Shown: positions 24,345 through 33,702, counted from the stretch's first letter. The stretch is DNA of 64,000 nt from Arthrobacter psychrochitiniphilus (GCF_003185915.1 NZ_QHLZ01000012.1:1-64000); one strand, 5' to 3'. A program made the numbers and translations. Notes: a model not told the origin generated them from the sequence alone.

Positions 24345-25619
24345 TTAGGGCGGCCAGGCCGCTCCGGTGCTGATCGCGGAGAACTGCCACAGCCAAACAA
24401 CCCACACAATTTCCAAGATGCTGAACATGACCAGCACACTCCACCGGTAGGCACGCGAGTTAGAAATGAATGCCGCAGCAAGGGCCAGCGGAAACAGCGG
24501 CAGCAGCATCCGGAACGTGCTCGACTGCGGGTGCAAGACAGCCATCAGATACAGCAGGTACATGCCACACCAAATCTGCAGCTCCAGGCCAATGCGGCGC
24601 ACGGCACGCGAGTTCAGGTAGAGGAAGGCAAGAATCACCAGCAAAACCGGCAGCACCGGTCCCCAGAGCGGACCCACAAGGTCCACCCCAGCGTCGAACC
24701 ACGGCTTGAACAGAACCAGCGCCGAGCCGCGCCATGCCGTCTCCGTGTCGGTGTAGGCGGTGCGCTCCCCCGTCACCCACCACGCGGTGAGCATCCAGGC
24801 GAACGCCATGACTGCGCTAACCACCAAGAGCACTAACCCGCTGACCATCTCACTGCCAGGGAAAGGGCGCTCTTTCCGATGCCACCAGCGCAGTCCCACA
24901 TGGATAGCAACGACGGCGGCAAAGGGCACCCCTGCTGGTCGGGACAGACACAGCAGAATCACCAGGGGGATCGCCGCAACGTACTTTTTCTTGATGAGCA
25001 GGTGGAGGGCAGCCGCCAAGAAGAAGATGCCCAGGGACTCGGCATAAGGAACCTGCAGGATGGCAGAAACAGGGAAGGCGGCGAAGAACGCCACACCCCA
25101 CAGCGCTGTCCCGGGCAATGCGAAATTCCTAAACAGCAGGTACATCATCAATGCAGCAGCCAACCCTGCCACGGTGGCCACAATGGCCCCGGCGCCCGCC
25201 CATTCCAATCCCGTCACCGCACTCAAACCGCGAGCCAGCATGGGGAAGACTGGGTAGAACGCCCATTGGTTGGGCTGCGCCGTACCGTCGTCGTTGCGTG
25301 GAATGGTGGTGGGATAGCCGCCGTCGAAAATTCGCTCGTACCACCCGGCATCCCACCTGTTGATGAAGGTCAGGTAATCGGGTTGCCGGCCACCCCAAGG
25401 GGACGCCTCAGCGTGCCATGCGGCGCCCAGAAAAATTGCGTAAGCCAACACCCTGGTAGCGGCATAGATCAGCGTTACCTTAATCCACCAGGGAGCCCGC
25501 CTAAGCGGCGCCAAGAAGCGGCGGAGCAGGGCATACAGCTCATCATTGATTGTTGGACCCGGTGACGGTTTTACTGGCAGCGTTGGTGACGCCCCGGATG
25601 CCACCTCATTCATGGTCAT
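24345..25619 (-). CDS. Membrane mannosyltransferase-like protein (GT-C fold)
   Basis: About 424 aa with roughly nine to ten membrane helices. Between helix 1 and 2 is an extracytoplasmic loop containing FINRWDAGWYERIFDGGYP, the RWDaxWY motif shared with PIG-V/GPI mannosyltransferase II and actinobacterial lipid-linked mannosyltransferases; the aspartate there is the likely catalytic residue. It would use a polyprenyl-phosphate sugar on the outer face of the membrane. The start overlaps the end of tag by 14 bases (ATG 25619, GGGG ahead), so the two are likely co-transcribed. The acceptor is unknown. Confidence 0.8.
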   Translation of the reverse strand: MTMNEVASGASPTLPVKPSPGPTINDELYALLRRFLAPLRRAPWWIKVTLIYAATRVLAYAIFLGAAWHAEASPWGGRQPDYLTFINRWDAGWYERIFDGGYPTTIPRNDDGTAQPNQWAFYPVFPMLARGLSAVTGLEWAGAGAIVATVAGLAAALMMYLLFRNFALPGTALWGVAFFAAFPVSAILQVPYAESLGIFFLAAALHLLIKKKYVAAIPLVILLCLSRPAGVPFAAVVAIHVGLRWWHRKERPFPGSEMVSGLVLLVVSAVMAFAWMLTAWWVTGERTAYTDTETAWRGSALVLFKPWFDAGVDLVGPLWGPVLPVLLVILAFLYLNSRAVRRIGLELQIWCGMYLLYLMAVLHPQSSTFRMLLPLFPLALAAAFISNSRAYRWSVLVMFSILEIVWVVWLWQFSAISTGAAWPP

Positions 25620-26214
25620 GAATTGTAGCCCCGGCCGCCAGCCAGCAACCGGGCTGGTGGTCATTGACCACACCCACTGCCTGCATCATGGCGTAGGCCG
25701 TAGTTGGGCCCACAAATGAGAAGCCGAGCTTTTTCAGGGCCTTGGCCAGTTGCTGTGATTGTGGTGTTTGCGCCGGGATGGGCTCGTCTGCGGCTCTGCG
25801 GGTTTGAGGTGCATTCTGCGCCAAGAGTGAGGCGAGAGTGATACCTTCGGGCAAAGCCAGCAATGCCTTGGCATTGGATATGGTGGCATTGATCTTGAGT
25901 CTGTTGCGCACAATGCCGGCGTCATTCATGAGCCGTTCAAAATCGGTTTCATCAAAACTCGCCACACTATGCGGGTCAAAGTTTACAAATGCTTCCCTGA
26001 ATGATTGGCGCTTACGCAAGATCGTCAACCAGCTAAGGCCCGATTGGAAAGCCTCAAGGCTCAATCGCTCAAAGAGTTCGCGTTCCACGGACGCTGGATC
26101 CCCGGAAACCGGACGCGCCCATTCGGTGTCATGATAGCGCTGATACTGTTCATCGCGCTCCATTCCGCCCCAGGCACAGCGGGCCCTGCCGTCGCTGCCA
26201 ACCACTGCGTCCAC
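25606..26214 (-). CDS. tag: DNA-3-methyladenine glycosylase I
   Basis: 202 aa from the GTG at 26214. Tag landmarks are RCAWGG...YQRYHDTEWARPV (N-terminal zinc/base pocket), LFERLSLEAFQSGLSWLTILRKR (helix with the catalytic-site Glu and Trp), and FSFVGPTTAYAMMQAVGVVNDH with the C-terminal zinc-binding His/Cys (NDHQPGCW). It removes 3-methyladenine from alkylated DNA. It starts 1 base after the DivIVA-domain gene stop, so they share a transcript. Confidence 0.92.
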   Translation of the reverse strand: MDAVVGSDGRARCAWGGMERDEQYQRYHDTEWARPVSGDPASVERELFERLSLEAFQSGLSWLTILRKRQSFREAFVNFDPHSVASFDETDFERLMNDAGIVRNRLKINATISNAKALLALPEGITLASLLAQNAPQTRRAADEPIPAQTPQSQQLAKALKKLGFSFVGPTTAYAMMQAVGVVNDHQPGCWLAAGATIHDHE

Positions 26215-26215
26215 C

Positions 26216-26608
26216 TCAGGAAGCGGACTCGGTGTGCGCAGGTGCCGGAGAACCAGCATGGGTACTGGCCACAGGCGCGTCCAGCTCCTCAGCAGCACCA
26301 GTGTCCGGTGTGCCGGCTACTAACTCTGCAATGCGCAGATCCTTCGCAGCCAGTTCGTCACGCAGCCTGTCTAGGACCTCGTCCACTTGATCCATGCGGT
26401 AACCGCGCAACCCTAGGGAGAACCGCAATTTATCAACATCAGCCGGAGCAGGCTCGCCGGGGAGCAGCACTGGTGGCAGGTTCGCTACCGGTGTTGCCAA
26501 GACGTCGTCATAAACGGCATTCTCAGTCTGGGGCTTCTTCAAGCCCACAAGGTAAAGTCCGGCAACAGCAGCCACAACCACGGCGAGAAAGATCAAGAAA
26601 TAGGTCAC
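26216..26608 (-). CDS. Small DivIVA-domain membrane protein
   Basis: 130 aa: an N-terminal membrane helix (MTYFLIFLAVVVAAVAGLYL), a linker, then a single DivIVA-type motif (VDKLRFSLGLRGYRMDQVDE) with a short coiled coil (VLDRLRDELAAKDLRIAELV), and a Pro/Ala/Ser tail. DivIVA motifs read membrane curvature or cell-pole geometry; here only one repeat and an extra membrane anchor are present, so a role in wall growth is an inference. It is the first gene of a unit with tag and the membrane glycosyltransferase. Confidence 0.8.
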   Translation of the reverse strand: MTYFLIFLAVVVAAVAGLYLVGLKKPQTENAVYDDVLATPVANLPPVLLPGEPAPADVDKLRFSLGLRGYRMDQVDEVLDRLRDELAAKDLRIAELVAGTPDTGAAEELDAPVASTHAGSPAPAHTESAS

Positions 26609-26740
26609 TAGACCATGGTGCCAGATGCACAGCGGGAATTGAGCAACATGTCCAGACTCGAGTTTCCCCTCGCTGCGACGCGCTGGCGCGGGGTAAGAGA
26701 AGGATCCACGCCAGCATCAGCCCTGCAGCAAGGCTCCGTT

Positions 26741-27514
26741 TCAGCCCTTGGCGGCTACCCTAGTTCCGGCCTTACCTTCCATGACTCGCTGTACGGCTTC
26801 CTCAGCCGTGTCAACAAGCTGAACAATATCCAGGTCCCCGGCCGAGACCAGGCCCTGTTCCACCATGACGTCCCGGACCCAGTCCATGAGCGGGCTCCAG
26901 AAGGTTTTGCCCAGCAGCACTATGGGGAATTGACTGACCTTGCTGGTCTGCACAAGAACCATGGCTTCAAATAATTCATCGAGGGTACCAAGACCGCCAG
27001 GGAGCACAATGAAGCCCTGTGCGTACTTCACAAACATGGTTTTCCGGGCGAAGAAATAACGGAAATCAACGCCCAGTCCAACCCACTCGTTCATGCCTTG
27101 TTCAAAGGGAAGCTCTATCCCCAACCCAATGGATAATCCACCGGCCTCGCTTGCACCACGGTTCGCTGCCTCCATGGAACCGGGCCCGCCACCGGTGATG
27201 ACTGCCACTCCGGCTTCAACCAAAAGCCTGCCCACGTCAACACCGGCGGCGTAGTAGGGCGAATCCGGCTTGGTGCGGGCCGAGCCAAACACGCTGATGG
27301 CGGGGCCAATCTCTGCCAGGGCGTCAAAACCCTGAACGAATTCACTTTGGATACGCATAACCCGCCAGGGGTCGGTGTGGGTGAAGTCGCTGCTGTGCGG
27401 GGTTTCCAACAGGCGCGCATCGGCGGTGTCGAGACCGGCGCCGTTCTTGCGCCAGATTCCAAATCGTCGCAGTTCGGAGCGGATGGGGCGGCTGGATCCT
27501 GTAGGTGCACTCAT
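26741..27514 (-). CDS. LOG family (TIGR00730) protein
   Basis: 257 aa with the LOG Rossmann fold: ISVFGSARTKPDSPYYAAG (~73-91), ITGGGPGSMEAANRGASEAGG, and the signature PGGLGTLDELFE. Proteins of this family hydrolyse nucleoside 5'-monophosphates to free base and ribose 5-phosphate, as in LONELY GUY cytokinin activation, and many bacterial members act on AMP. The N-terminal ~45 residues are an extension typical of actinobacterial members. Divergent from gluA. Confidence 0.9.
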   Translation of the reverse strand: MSAPTGSSRPIRSELRRFGIWRKNGAGLDTADARLLETPHSSDFTHTDPWRVMRIQSEFVQGFDALAEIGPAISVFGSARTKPDSPYYAAGVDVGRLLVEAGVAVITGGGPGSMEAANRGASEAGGLSIGLGIELPFEQGMNEWVGLGVDFRYFFARKTMFVKYAQGFIVLPGGLGTLDELFEAMVLVQTSKVSQFPIVLLGKTFWSPLMDWVRDVMVEQGLVSAGDLDIVQLVDTAEEAVQRVMEGKAGTRVAAKG

Positions 27515-27642
27515 GCCCCCAAGGCTACTAGTCCCAGCGGAATGGGGTGTGAGCGTGGAGATATTATCTCGTTACCGTTACGATCAGTGCCGATGTGGGG
27601 GAATTCACGCCCCTGTCCCCAGAAAATAGATAGATTGAAGGC

Positions 27643-28401
27643 ATGACAAATCCCGTACATGCTCCTGCGCTCGTGGAACTCAAGGATGTAAATAAGCATT
27701 ACAGCACCCTCCACGTGCTGCAGAATATCAATCTGCAAGTAGCCAAGGGTGAGGTTCTCGTTGTTCTGGGGCCTTCTGGATCAGGCAAGTCCACGCTTTG
27801 CCGCACCATCAACAGGCTCGAAACCATTGACACCGGTTCCATCACCATTGATGGCAAGGAACTGCCCAAGGAAGGTAAGGCACTGGCCAACCTTCGTGCC
27901 GATGTGGGTATGGTGTTTCAGTCATTCAACCTCTTTGCCCACAAAACCATTCTGGAAAATGTGACGCTGGGACCCATCAAGGTCAAGGGCATGTCCAAGG
28001 CCGACGCCGAGAAGCTCGCCTTGAGCTTGCTCGAACGTGTCGGTGTGGGACATCAGTCAGCCAAGCTTCCCGCTCAGCTCTCCGGTGGACAGCAGCAGCG
28101 CGTTGCGATCGCCCGGGCTTTGGCGATGAAGCCCAAGGTCATGCTTTTTGATGAGCCCACCAGCGCACTCGATCCAGAGATGATCAATGAAGTTCTGGAC
28201 GTCATGGTTGAACTGGCTAAAGAAGGAATGACCATGGTGGTTGTCACCCATGAGATGGGTTTTGCCCGCAAAGCGGCGGACAGGGTCATCTTCATGGCTG
28301 ACGGGCAGATTGTGGAAGAAGCTAGCCCTGAGGAGTTCTTCACCAACCCGCAGACGGCCAGAGCCAAGGACTTCTTGTCCAAGATCCTCACTAACGGGTA
28401 A
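27643..28401 (+). CDS. gluA: Glutamate ABC transporter ATP-binding protein
   Basis: 252 aa polar amino acid ABC ATPase: Walker [10 protein letters not shown] (43-51), Q-loop [10 protein letters not shown], signature LSGGQQQR, Walker [15 protein letters not shown], and H-loop VVTHEMGFA. It is the first gene of gluABCD, energising uptake of glutamate by the two permeases. The order ATPase, binding protein, two permeases matches gluABCD of Corynebacterium glutamicum. Confidence 0.93.
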   Translation: MTNPVHAPALVELKDVNKHYSTLHVLQNINLQVAKGEVLVVLGPSGSGKSTLCRTINRLETIDTGSITIDGKELPKEGKALANLRADVGMVFQSFNLFAHKTILENVTLGPIKVKGMSKADAEKLALSLLERVGVGHQSAKLPAQLSGGQQQRVAIARALAMKPKVMLFDEPTSALDPEMINEVLDVMVELAKEGMTMVVVTHEMGFARKAADRVIFMADGQIVEEASPEEFFTNPQTARAKDFLSKILTNG

Positions 28402-28418
28402 CTAACCCTCCCTATTTT

Positions 28419-28458
28419 TGGCTCGACGAGCCAGTTTGTTCCCGGCCAATATTGGCCG
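28419..28458 (+). promoter_or_regulatory. Two palindromes in the gluA-gluB gap
   Basis: TGGCTCG-A-CGAGCCA (28419-28433) and the perfect 16-base palindrome CGGCCAATATTGGCCG (28443-28458) lie in the 75 bases between gluA and the gluB start. They could form RNA hairpins shielding the gluB 5' end or an internal operator. Confidence 0.45.
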
Positions 28459-28476
28459 TTTATGAAAGGAAATCTC

Positions 28477-29391
28477 TTGAAAAAATTTCTCTCACGGAAG
28501 AGCCTCAGCGTAGCGGCCCTCCTCACCGCAGCAGCCCTGGCCATGACAGGCTGTGGCGGGGACACCAGCGGCGGTGGCAGCACTGACGGCGGCGGCAAAG
28601 ACGCTGCTGGCCTGAGCTTTGACGTGGCTAAGGACGTTGCCCTGACCGGCAGCCCCACGTTCGATAAAATCAAGTCCTCAGGTGCCATCCGCATCGGTGT
28701 GAAGGAAGACCAGCCCGGCCTGGGCTACCTCAACGCCGCCACGGGTGTGCGCAGCGGTTTCGATATTGAAATAGCCACGTGGATGGCCGCTTCCTTGGGC
28801 GTCCCCGCTGACAAGATTGATTTCAAGGCGATTCCCTCGGCCAACCGTGAATCGGCCCTAGCCAATGGCGACGTTGACCTCTACGTGGGTACCTACTCCA
28901 TCACGGACAAGCGCAAGAAGCTTGTTGACTTCGCCGGACCTTACTTCGTCACAGGCCAGGGCCTGCTGGTGGCCAAGGACAACACGGACATCAAGAGCGA
29001 GAAGGACCTGGACGGGAAGAAGGTTTGCTCCGCAACCGGTTCAACCCCCATCCAGAACATCCGCGATAACTTCCCCAAGGCCATCCCGGTGGAGTTCGAT
29101 ATCTACTCCAAATGCGTGGATGCGCTCAAGTCCGGCACGGTTGACGCTGTGACTACCGATCAGGCCATCCTGTTGGGCTTCGCCTCACAGGAGCCTGACA
29201 AGCTGAAGGTTGTGGGTGAGCCGTTCACCACGGAGAACTACGGAATCGGTCTGCCCCTGGGCGATACCGCACTGCGTACCTTCTTGAACACCACACTCAC
29301 TGACGGCAACGCCACGTGGACCAAGATCTTCGATGCCACACTGGGCAAGTCCGGCACCAAGGTTGAGCAGCCCAAGGTTGACCAGTACTAA
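28477..29391 (+). CDS. gluB: Glutamate-binding lipoprotein
   Basis: 304 aa from a TTG at 28477, chosen because GAAAGGA lies 6 bases ahead; an ATG at 28462 adds five residues without a ribosome site. The lipoprotein signal ends in the lipobox MTGC, followed by a Gly/Ser linker. The mature part is a family 3 binding protein: IRIGVKEDQPGLGYLN, GFDIEIATWMA, VGTYSITDKRKKLVDFAGPY. It captures glutamate (or aspartate) outside the membrane for the GluC/GluD permeases. A strong stem-loop follows the stop. Confidence 0.92.
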   Translation: MKKFLSRKSLSVAALLTAAALAMTGCGGDTSGGGSTDGGGKDAAGLSFDVAKDVALTGSPTFDKIKSSGAIRIGVKEDQPGLGYLNAATGVRSGFDIEIATWMAASLGVPADKIDFKAIPSANRESALANGDVDLYVGTYSITDKRKKLVDFAGPYFVTGQGLLVAKDNTDIKSEKDLDGKKVCSATGSTPIQNIRDNFPKAIPVEFDIYSKCVDALKSGTVDAVTTDQAILLGFASQEPDKLKVVGEPFTTENYGIGLPLGDTALRTFLNTTLTDGNATWTKIFDATLGKSGTKVEQPKVDQY

Positions 29392-29404
29392 AAATCTTTG
29401 TTCG

Positions 29405-29443
29405 CGGTTGCGGTGCCCTGGCCTTGCCACGGCACCGCAACCG
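29405..29443 (+). terminator. Stem-loop between gluB and gluC
   Basis: CGGTTGCGGTGCC-C-TGG pairs with CCA-C-GGCACCGCAACCG around a 5-base loop, one mismatch. With no T-run, it is more likely an mRNA 3'-protecting stem or partial terminator that keeps binding protein levels above the permeases. Confidence 0.7.
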
Positions 29444-29483
29444 GTTCATCCTCCAGCCAATTCACTGAAAGCGACACTGCCCT

Positions 29484-30134
29484 GTGAATGTACTTATTGA
29501 TAACAGCGAGCTGTTCCTCACCGGTTTCAAGAACACCGGAATTCTCTTTATCATTTCCGCGTTCTTTGCCTTGATTCTTGGCACCATTGTTGCCGGCATG
29601 CGCGTCTCGCCGGCACCCGCCATGAGGGCCGCCGGAACGTTTTACGTTAACGCGGTCCGCAACACACCTCTGACGCTAATTTTGGCCTTTTTTGCTTTGG
29701 GCTACCCCCAGCTGGGACTGCCCCAGATCAGCTTCATGAATGCCGCCATAGTGGGGCTCTCCCTCTACACGGCGACGTATGTTTGTGAGGCCATCCGATC
29801 TGGCATCAATACCGTCTCCGTGGGACAGTCCGAAGCCGCCCGAGCCATTGGCTTGCCCTTTATTCCAACCTTGACGCTGATTGTGCTGCCTCAAGCGTTC
29901 CGTTCCGTGGTGCCGCCGTTGTTCAGCGTGTTCATTGCGCTGTTGAAGAACACCACGGTTGCAGCAGGGTTCTCGGTGTTGGAGGCTGGCGCCATCCGTG
30001 CCTACCTCAGCGAACGTGGAGAACCCCTGCTGCCCGGACTGCTCTGGGTTGCCTTAATCTTCATTTTGCTAGTGCTCGGCATATTGTCACCGCTGCAGCG
30101 CTACCTCGAGAAGAAATGGAAGGTTGCGCGATGA
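29484..30134 (+). CDS. gluC: Glutamate ABC transporter permease
   Basis: 216 aa with five membrane helices and the amino-acid permease EAA-type loop SVGQSEAARAIGLPFIPTLTLIVLPQAFRSVVPPL. GTG start. The HisMQ-type N-terminal motif (FLTGFKNTGILFIISAFFALILGTI) is present. It forms a heterodimer with GluD. Its TGA overlaps the gluD ATG. Confidence 0.92.
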   Translation: MNVLIDNSELFLTGFKNTGILFIISAFFALILGTIVAGMRVSPAPAMRAAGTFYVNAVRNTPLTLILAFFALGYPQLGLPQISFMNAAIVGLSLYTATYVCEAIRSGINTVSVGQSEAARAIGLPFIPTLTLIVLPQAFRSVVPPLFSVFIALLKNTTVAAGFSVLEAGAIRAYLSERGEPLLPGLLWVALIFILLVLGILSPLQRYLEKKWKVAR

Positions 30135-30973
30135 GTTCAGTCCTTTTTGACGTTCCGGGCCCCAAAGCCCGCGCACGCTACGTCTACCTAAATATCATCA
30201 CGCTCCTTGTAGTGGTTGGCATCATCGGCTTCATCTTGATCCGGTTCTACCAATCAGGGCAGTTCACAGCCCAAAAGTGGGAACTGTTCACTTATCCGCT
30301 GGTTCAGCAGAATTTGCTCAAGGCCATCGGTGCCACGCTGAGTGCCTTTGCCGTTGGTGCTGTGGGCTCTCTGGTGCTGGGCATCATCCTTGCCTTCGGC
30401 CGCCTCTCCGATACCAAATGGCTCAGCCGCCCCTGCTACTGGTTCACGGAAGTGTTCCGTGCAGTGCCGCTGCTGATCCTGATGATGATCATGTACTACG
30501 GGCTCCCCTCGGTGGGGGTTACGGGCATCACACCCTTTATTGCCGTCGTTGTGGGTTTGATCTTGTACAACGGTTCAGTTTTGGCCGAGGTATTCCGTGC
30601 CGGCATTGAGTCCCTGCCCAGTGGCCAGCGCGAAGCTGGACTTGCCATCGGTTTGAGCAATGGGCAGGTGCTGCGCAGCATCTTGTTGCCGCAAGCCGTC
30701 CGCGCCATGTTGCCAGTCATCATTTCCCAGCTGGTGGTGATCATGAAGGACACCGCACTTGGTTTCCTGATCACCTACAACGAGATTCTGAAATACGCGT
30801 CCGATCTCGGCTCGCAGGGCGACTTTGGTTTCCCCGTGGTCCCGGCGCTCATGGTTGCAGCCGTCATCTACGTGGGTCTGTGCCTGATCCTTTCGGGCGT
30901 GGCAAAGTTCGTGGAATTCAAGATGTCCTCCCGTGTGAGAGTTATCAAGGCCAAGGTCGGCATCGCCGGCTAG
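30131..30973 (+). CDS. gluD: Glutamate ABC transporter permease
   Basis: 280 aa from the ATG at 30131, which overlaps the gluC stop (ATGA); an in-frame ATG at 30116 is inside gluC and less likely. Features are an N-terminal helix (YVYLNIITLLVVVGIIGFIL), then TM domain with the loop PSGQREAGLAIGLSNGQVLRSILLPQAVRAMLPV. It completes the Glu transporter. A hairpin terminator follows. Confidence 0.92.
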   Translation: MSSVLFDVPGPKARARYVYLNIITLLVVVGIIGFILIRFYQSGQFTAQKWELFTYPLVQQNLLKAIGATLSAFAVGAVGSLVLGIILAFGRLSDTKWLSRPCYWFTEVFRAVPLLILMMIMYYGLPSVGVTGITPFIAVVVGLILYNGSVLAEVFRAGIESLPSGQREAGLAIGLSNGQVLRSILLPQAVRAMLPVIISQLVVIMKDTALGFLITYNEILKYASDLGSQGDFGFPVVPALMVAAVIYVGLCLILSGVAKFVEFKMSSRVRVIKAKVGIAG

Positions 30974-30987
30974 CCCGAACCAAACGC

Positions 30988-31029
30988 AAGTGCCGGTACC
31001 GTTCTTTGTAAAGAACGGCACCGGCACTT
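30988..31029. terminator. Hairpin between gluD and dapE
   Basis: Arms 30988-31007 and 31010-31029 pair over 20 positions with one mismatch and a very tight turn; CACTTTGCTTT gives a T-containing tail on the plus strand. It serves the converging gluD and dapE transcripts. Confidence 0.75.
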
Positions 31030-31061
31030 TGCTTTGCCCTCCACCCCAATGACACGGGTAT

Positions 31062-32180
31062 TCACGAGAGCCAGCGGGTCAGTGCGGCCAAACACTCGCG
31101 AATGGCCTCGGCGTGTACATGTTCGTTATCTGAGTGGGCCAGCAGCGCGTCACCGGGGCCAAAATTGACGGCCGGGATCCCCATCTCGCTCAGCCGGGCC
31201 ACATCCGTCCACCCGTACTTGGGCAGAGGTTCCCGGCCCACCGCCGCCACAAACGAGGCCGCGGCCGGAGCATTTAGACCGGGCCGGGCCCCCGCGGAGG
31301 AGTCCGTGCACACCAGCTCAAAGCCGCCCAGCAGTTCACGCACGTGTGCCTGCGCCTGCGCTGGGGTCTTATCCGGGGCAAATCTGTAGTTGATCTCCAC
31401 CACGCACCCATCAGGGATGACGTTCCCGGCTGTTCCGCCATGAATTTTCACGGCGTTCATGGATTCGCGGTAATCCAACCCGTCAACGTTAACCGTGGCC
31501 GGCTCATAAGCTGCCAGGCGTGCCAGAATGGGTGCCGCAGCGTGGATTGCGTTCTCCCCCATCCAGGCCCTGGCCGAATGGGCCGCAAGTCCGCGTGTGG
31601 TTGCCTCAAAGCGGATGGTGCCGTTGCAACCACCCTCCACGGTCCCGTTAGTAGGCTCGAGTAGTATGCCAAAATCCGCGTTCAACAGTTCACGGTTTTC
31701 TAGCACCAGCCGTCCCAAGCCACTCTTGGCAGCAGCAACTTCCTCATGGTCGTAGAAAATAAAGGTTAGATCCTTGCTGGGGGCGCTTAGCCTTGCGGCC
31801 AACGCCAACTGCACCGCCACTCCCCCCTTCATATCGGTGGCACCGCGCCCATACAGCACCTCACCGTCCCACGAACTTGGCACGGTTCCACGTGAACCCG
31901 TCGCCGTGGGCAGCGGCACGGTATCTAAGTGCCCCGCTAAAATGATCCGTTCAGCCAAGCCCAATTCTGTGCGGGCAACAATGGCGTCACCGTTGCGTGT
32001 AATGCTCAGATGTGGGAGAAGACGCAACGCTGCTTCCACTGCATCAGCGAGCGTTTTCTCATGTCCGGAGACGCTTTCAATATTCATCAGGGCAGCTGTC
32101 AAGGCAGCCACGTCCCCCTTCAAATCAAGGACTGTAGTGGTACTCGACGGGGTGGTTGCCTGACTTCGCGGGGTGCTCAT
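31062..32180 (-). CDS. dapE: Succinyl-diaminopimelate desuccinylase
   Basis: 372 aa M20 peptidase-fold enzyme. Metal ligands are in LAGHLDTVP, GRGATDMKGG, FYDHEEV, and EPTNGTVEGGCNG; the dimerisation domain has AHSARAWMGENAIH and the C-terminal ligand is H in HSDNEHVHAE. It removes succinate from N-succinyl-LL-diaminopimelate in lysine/peptidoglycan precursor synthesis. DapD and DapC of the same branch are encoded 4 and 9 kb away. Divergent from the fasciclin gene, sharing the 174-base gap with a SigK-type promoter. Confidence 0.92.
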   Translation of the reverse strand: MSTPRSQATTPSSTTTVLDLKGDVAALTAALMNIESVSGHEKTLADAVEAALRLLPHLSITRNGDAIVARTELGLAERIILAGHLDTVPLPTATGSRGTVPSSWDGEVLYGRGATDMKGGVAVQLALAARLSAPSKDLTFIFYDHEEVAAAKSGLGRLVLENRELLNADFGILLEPTNGTVEGGCNGTIRFEATTRGLAAHSARAWMGENAIHAAAPILARLAAYEPATVNVDGLDYRESMNAVKIHGGTAGNVIPDGCVVEINYRFAPDKTPAQAQAHVRELLGGFELVCTDSSAGARPGLNAPAAASFVAAVGREPLPKYGWTDVARLSEMGIPAVNFGPGDALLAHSDNEHVHAEAIRECLAALTRWLS

Positions 32181-32233
32181 GGGCCCAGTTTACCGGCGTC
32201 AAAGCAACAGAAAAATATTTCTCAACTTCTTTC

Positions 32234-32263
32234 CAATCCATGTTTGCCGCGGCTCCGAAGTAC
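32234..32263 (+). promoter_or_regulatory. Candidate SigK promoter of the fasciclin gene
   Basis: CAATCC (32234-32239), 15-base spacer, CCGAAG-TAC (32255-32263). The same element with identical spacing lies upstream of the molybdopterin oxidoreductase gene at 34574. It resembles the mycobacterial SigK pattern (CCATCC / CCGAAT). Transcription would start ~85 bases before the fasciclin ATG. Confidence 0.65.
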
Positions 32264-32354
32264 TTCCTGACAGACCGCAACGGAGCTAAGCAAAACGGCA
32301 ACGGAACGGACAGCAAAACGGAATCCTTCCGCTTTCACACTACGGAGAATCATC

Positions 32355-33041
32355 ATGAACAGCACCTTGAAGTTTGGAAACCGTAAGAGCCTGAGCATGG
32401 GTCTTGGCATCTTGGCAATCGCAGCAATGGGCTTGACCGCCTGCAGCGGATCCACCACAGCCACCCCGAGCTCAGAAGCTCCCATGGCCTCAGAAGCACC
32501 CATGGCCACCGAGGCGCCCATGGCAACAACGGAAGCCATGGCCGGCGATCTGGTAGGCCCCGGCTGCGCCGCCTACGCCGCATCCGTTCCCACCGGTGCA
32601 GGCTCCGTTGCCGGCATGGCTGCTGACCCGGTTACCACTGCAGCTTCAAACAACCCGCTGCTGAAGACCCTCACGGCCGCTGTCTCCGGCAAGCTGAACC
32701 CGGACGTAAACCTGGTTAGCACGCTTGACTCCGGTGAGTTCACCGTCTTCGCACCCGTTGATGACGCCTTCGCCAAGATCCCGGCAGCAACCATTGATGG
32801 CCTGAAGACCGATTCTGCGGCCCTGACGTCCATCTTGACCTACCACGTGGTTCCCGGCCAGCTGGCCCCCAGCAAGATCGACGGCGAGCACACCACAGCT
32901 GAAGGCAGCACCCTGAAAGTTACCGGCAGCGGAGATGACCTGATGGTCAACGGCGCCAAGGTCATCTGTGGCGGTGTCAAGACAGCCAACGCAACCGTTT
33001 ACCTGATCGATACAGTCCTGATGCCCCCGGCTAAGAAGTAA
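32355..33041 (+). CDS. Fasciclin-domain lipoprotein (MPT70/MPT83-like)
   Basis: 228 aa. The lipoprotein signal ([16 protein letters not shown]) ends in the lipobox LTAC. A low-complexity linker of [12 protein letters not shown] repeats (~40-65) follows. The fasciclin domain (~85-225) has [37 protein letters not shown] and the signature [14 protein letters not shown] lies before the ATG. In M. tuberculosis the SigK-controlled MPT70 and MPT83 are fasciclin proteins; here the gene is directly ahead of sigK-rskA and carries a SigK-type promoter. It is probably an outer-surface adhesion or ligand-binding protein. Confidence 0.92.
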   Translation: MNSTLKFGNRKSLSMGLGILAIAAMGLTACSGSTTATPSSEAPMASEAPMATEAPMATTEAMAGDLVGPGCAAYAASVPTGAGSVAGMAADPVTTAASNNPLLKTLTAAVSGKLNPDVNLVSTLDSGEFTVFAPVDDAFAKIPAATIDGLKTDSAALTSILTYHVVPGQLAPSKIDGEHTTAEGSTLKVTGSGDDLMVNGAKVICGGVKTANATVYLIDTVLMPPAKK

Positions 33042-33090
33042 TAGGGTACACCACTGAATTTCTCAAACACGCGGAGAAGGGTACGGGGCT

Positions 33091-33702
33091 ATGGCCACAG
33101 ATCGTGACAAGGTAGAGGCAATGCGTATACCTTGGCTACGATCCGTGGACACTCTGGCACCGCCAACCCATGAGGAGCTCATCCGCCTCGTCGCCCTAGG
33201 CGACGAGGCGGCCTTCGCCGAACTCTACGACGCCGTAGCACCCCGAGTTTTCGGTCTGGTGCGCCGTGTTGTGAGAGACCCAGCACAAAGCCAGGAAGTC
33301 ACCCAAGAAGTCTTTATCGACATTTGGACCCAGGCTTCCCGGTATGACGCAGACCGCGGCAAGGCCATCTCTTGGATTCTCGTCATTGCGCACCGCAAAG
33401 CAGTGGATAAGGTCCGGGCTAGCCAAGCCAGCAGCGACCGGGACCTACGCCAAGGCATCAAGGAATTCCAAGAAAGCTATGACGACGTTGCTGACACCGT
33501 GGAAACACGGTTGGAAGCCGAACGTGTCAATAAAGCTCTGGAAACCTTGACAGCACCGCAACAGGAAGCAATCAGGTTGGCCTACTACGGTGGATACACA
33601 CACCAAGAGGTAGCTGACTTTCTCAAAATCCCGGTAGGGACTGTTAAAACAAGGATTCGTGACGGCATGATCAGGCTTCGAGACAGATTGGGAGTGGCAT
33701 GA
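33091..33702 (+). CDS. sigK: ECF sigma factor SigK
   Basis: 203 aa. Region 2: EAAFAELYDAVAPRVFGLVRRVVRDPAQSQEVTQEVFIDIWTQ (~48-90), with KAISWILVIAHRKAVDKVR. Region 4: LTAPQQEAIRLAYYGGYTHQEVADFLKIPVGTVKTRIRDGMIRLRD (~150-197). Closest in layout to mycobacterial SigK. Its stop overlaps the rskA start (ATGA), so sigma and anti-sigma are coupled. No SigK-type promoter lies directly ahead, so it is probably co-transcribed from the fasciclin promoter, giving positive autoregulation. Confidence 0.92.
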   Translation: MATDRDKVEAMRIPWLRSVDTLAPPTHEELIRLVALGDEAAFAELYDAVAPRVFGLVRRVVRDPAQSQEVTQEVFIDIWTQASRYDADRGKAISWILVIAHRKAVDKVRASQASSDRDLRQGIKEFQESYDDVADTVETRLEAERVNKALETLTAPQQEAIRLAYYGGYTHQEVADFLKIPVGTVKTRIRDGMIRLRDRLGVA

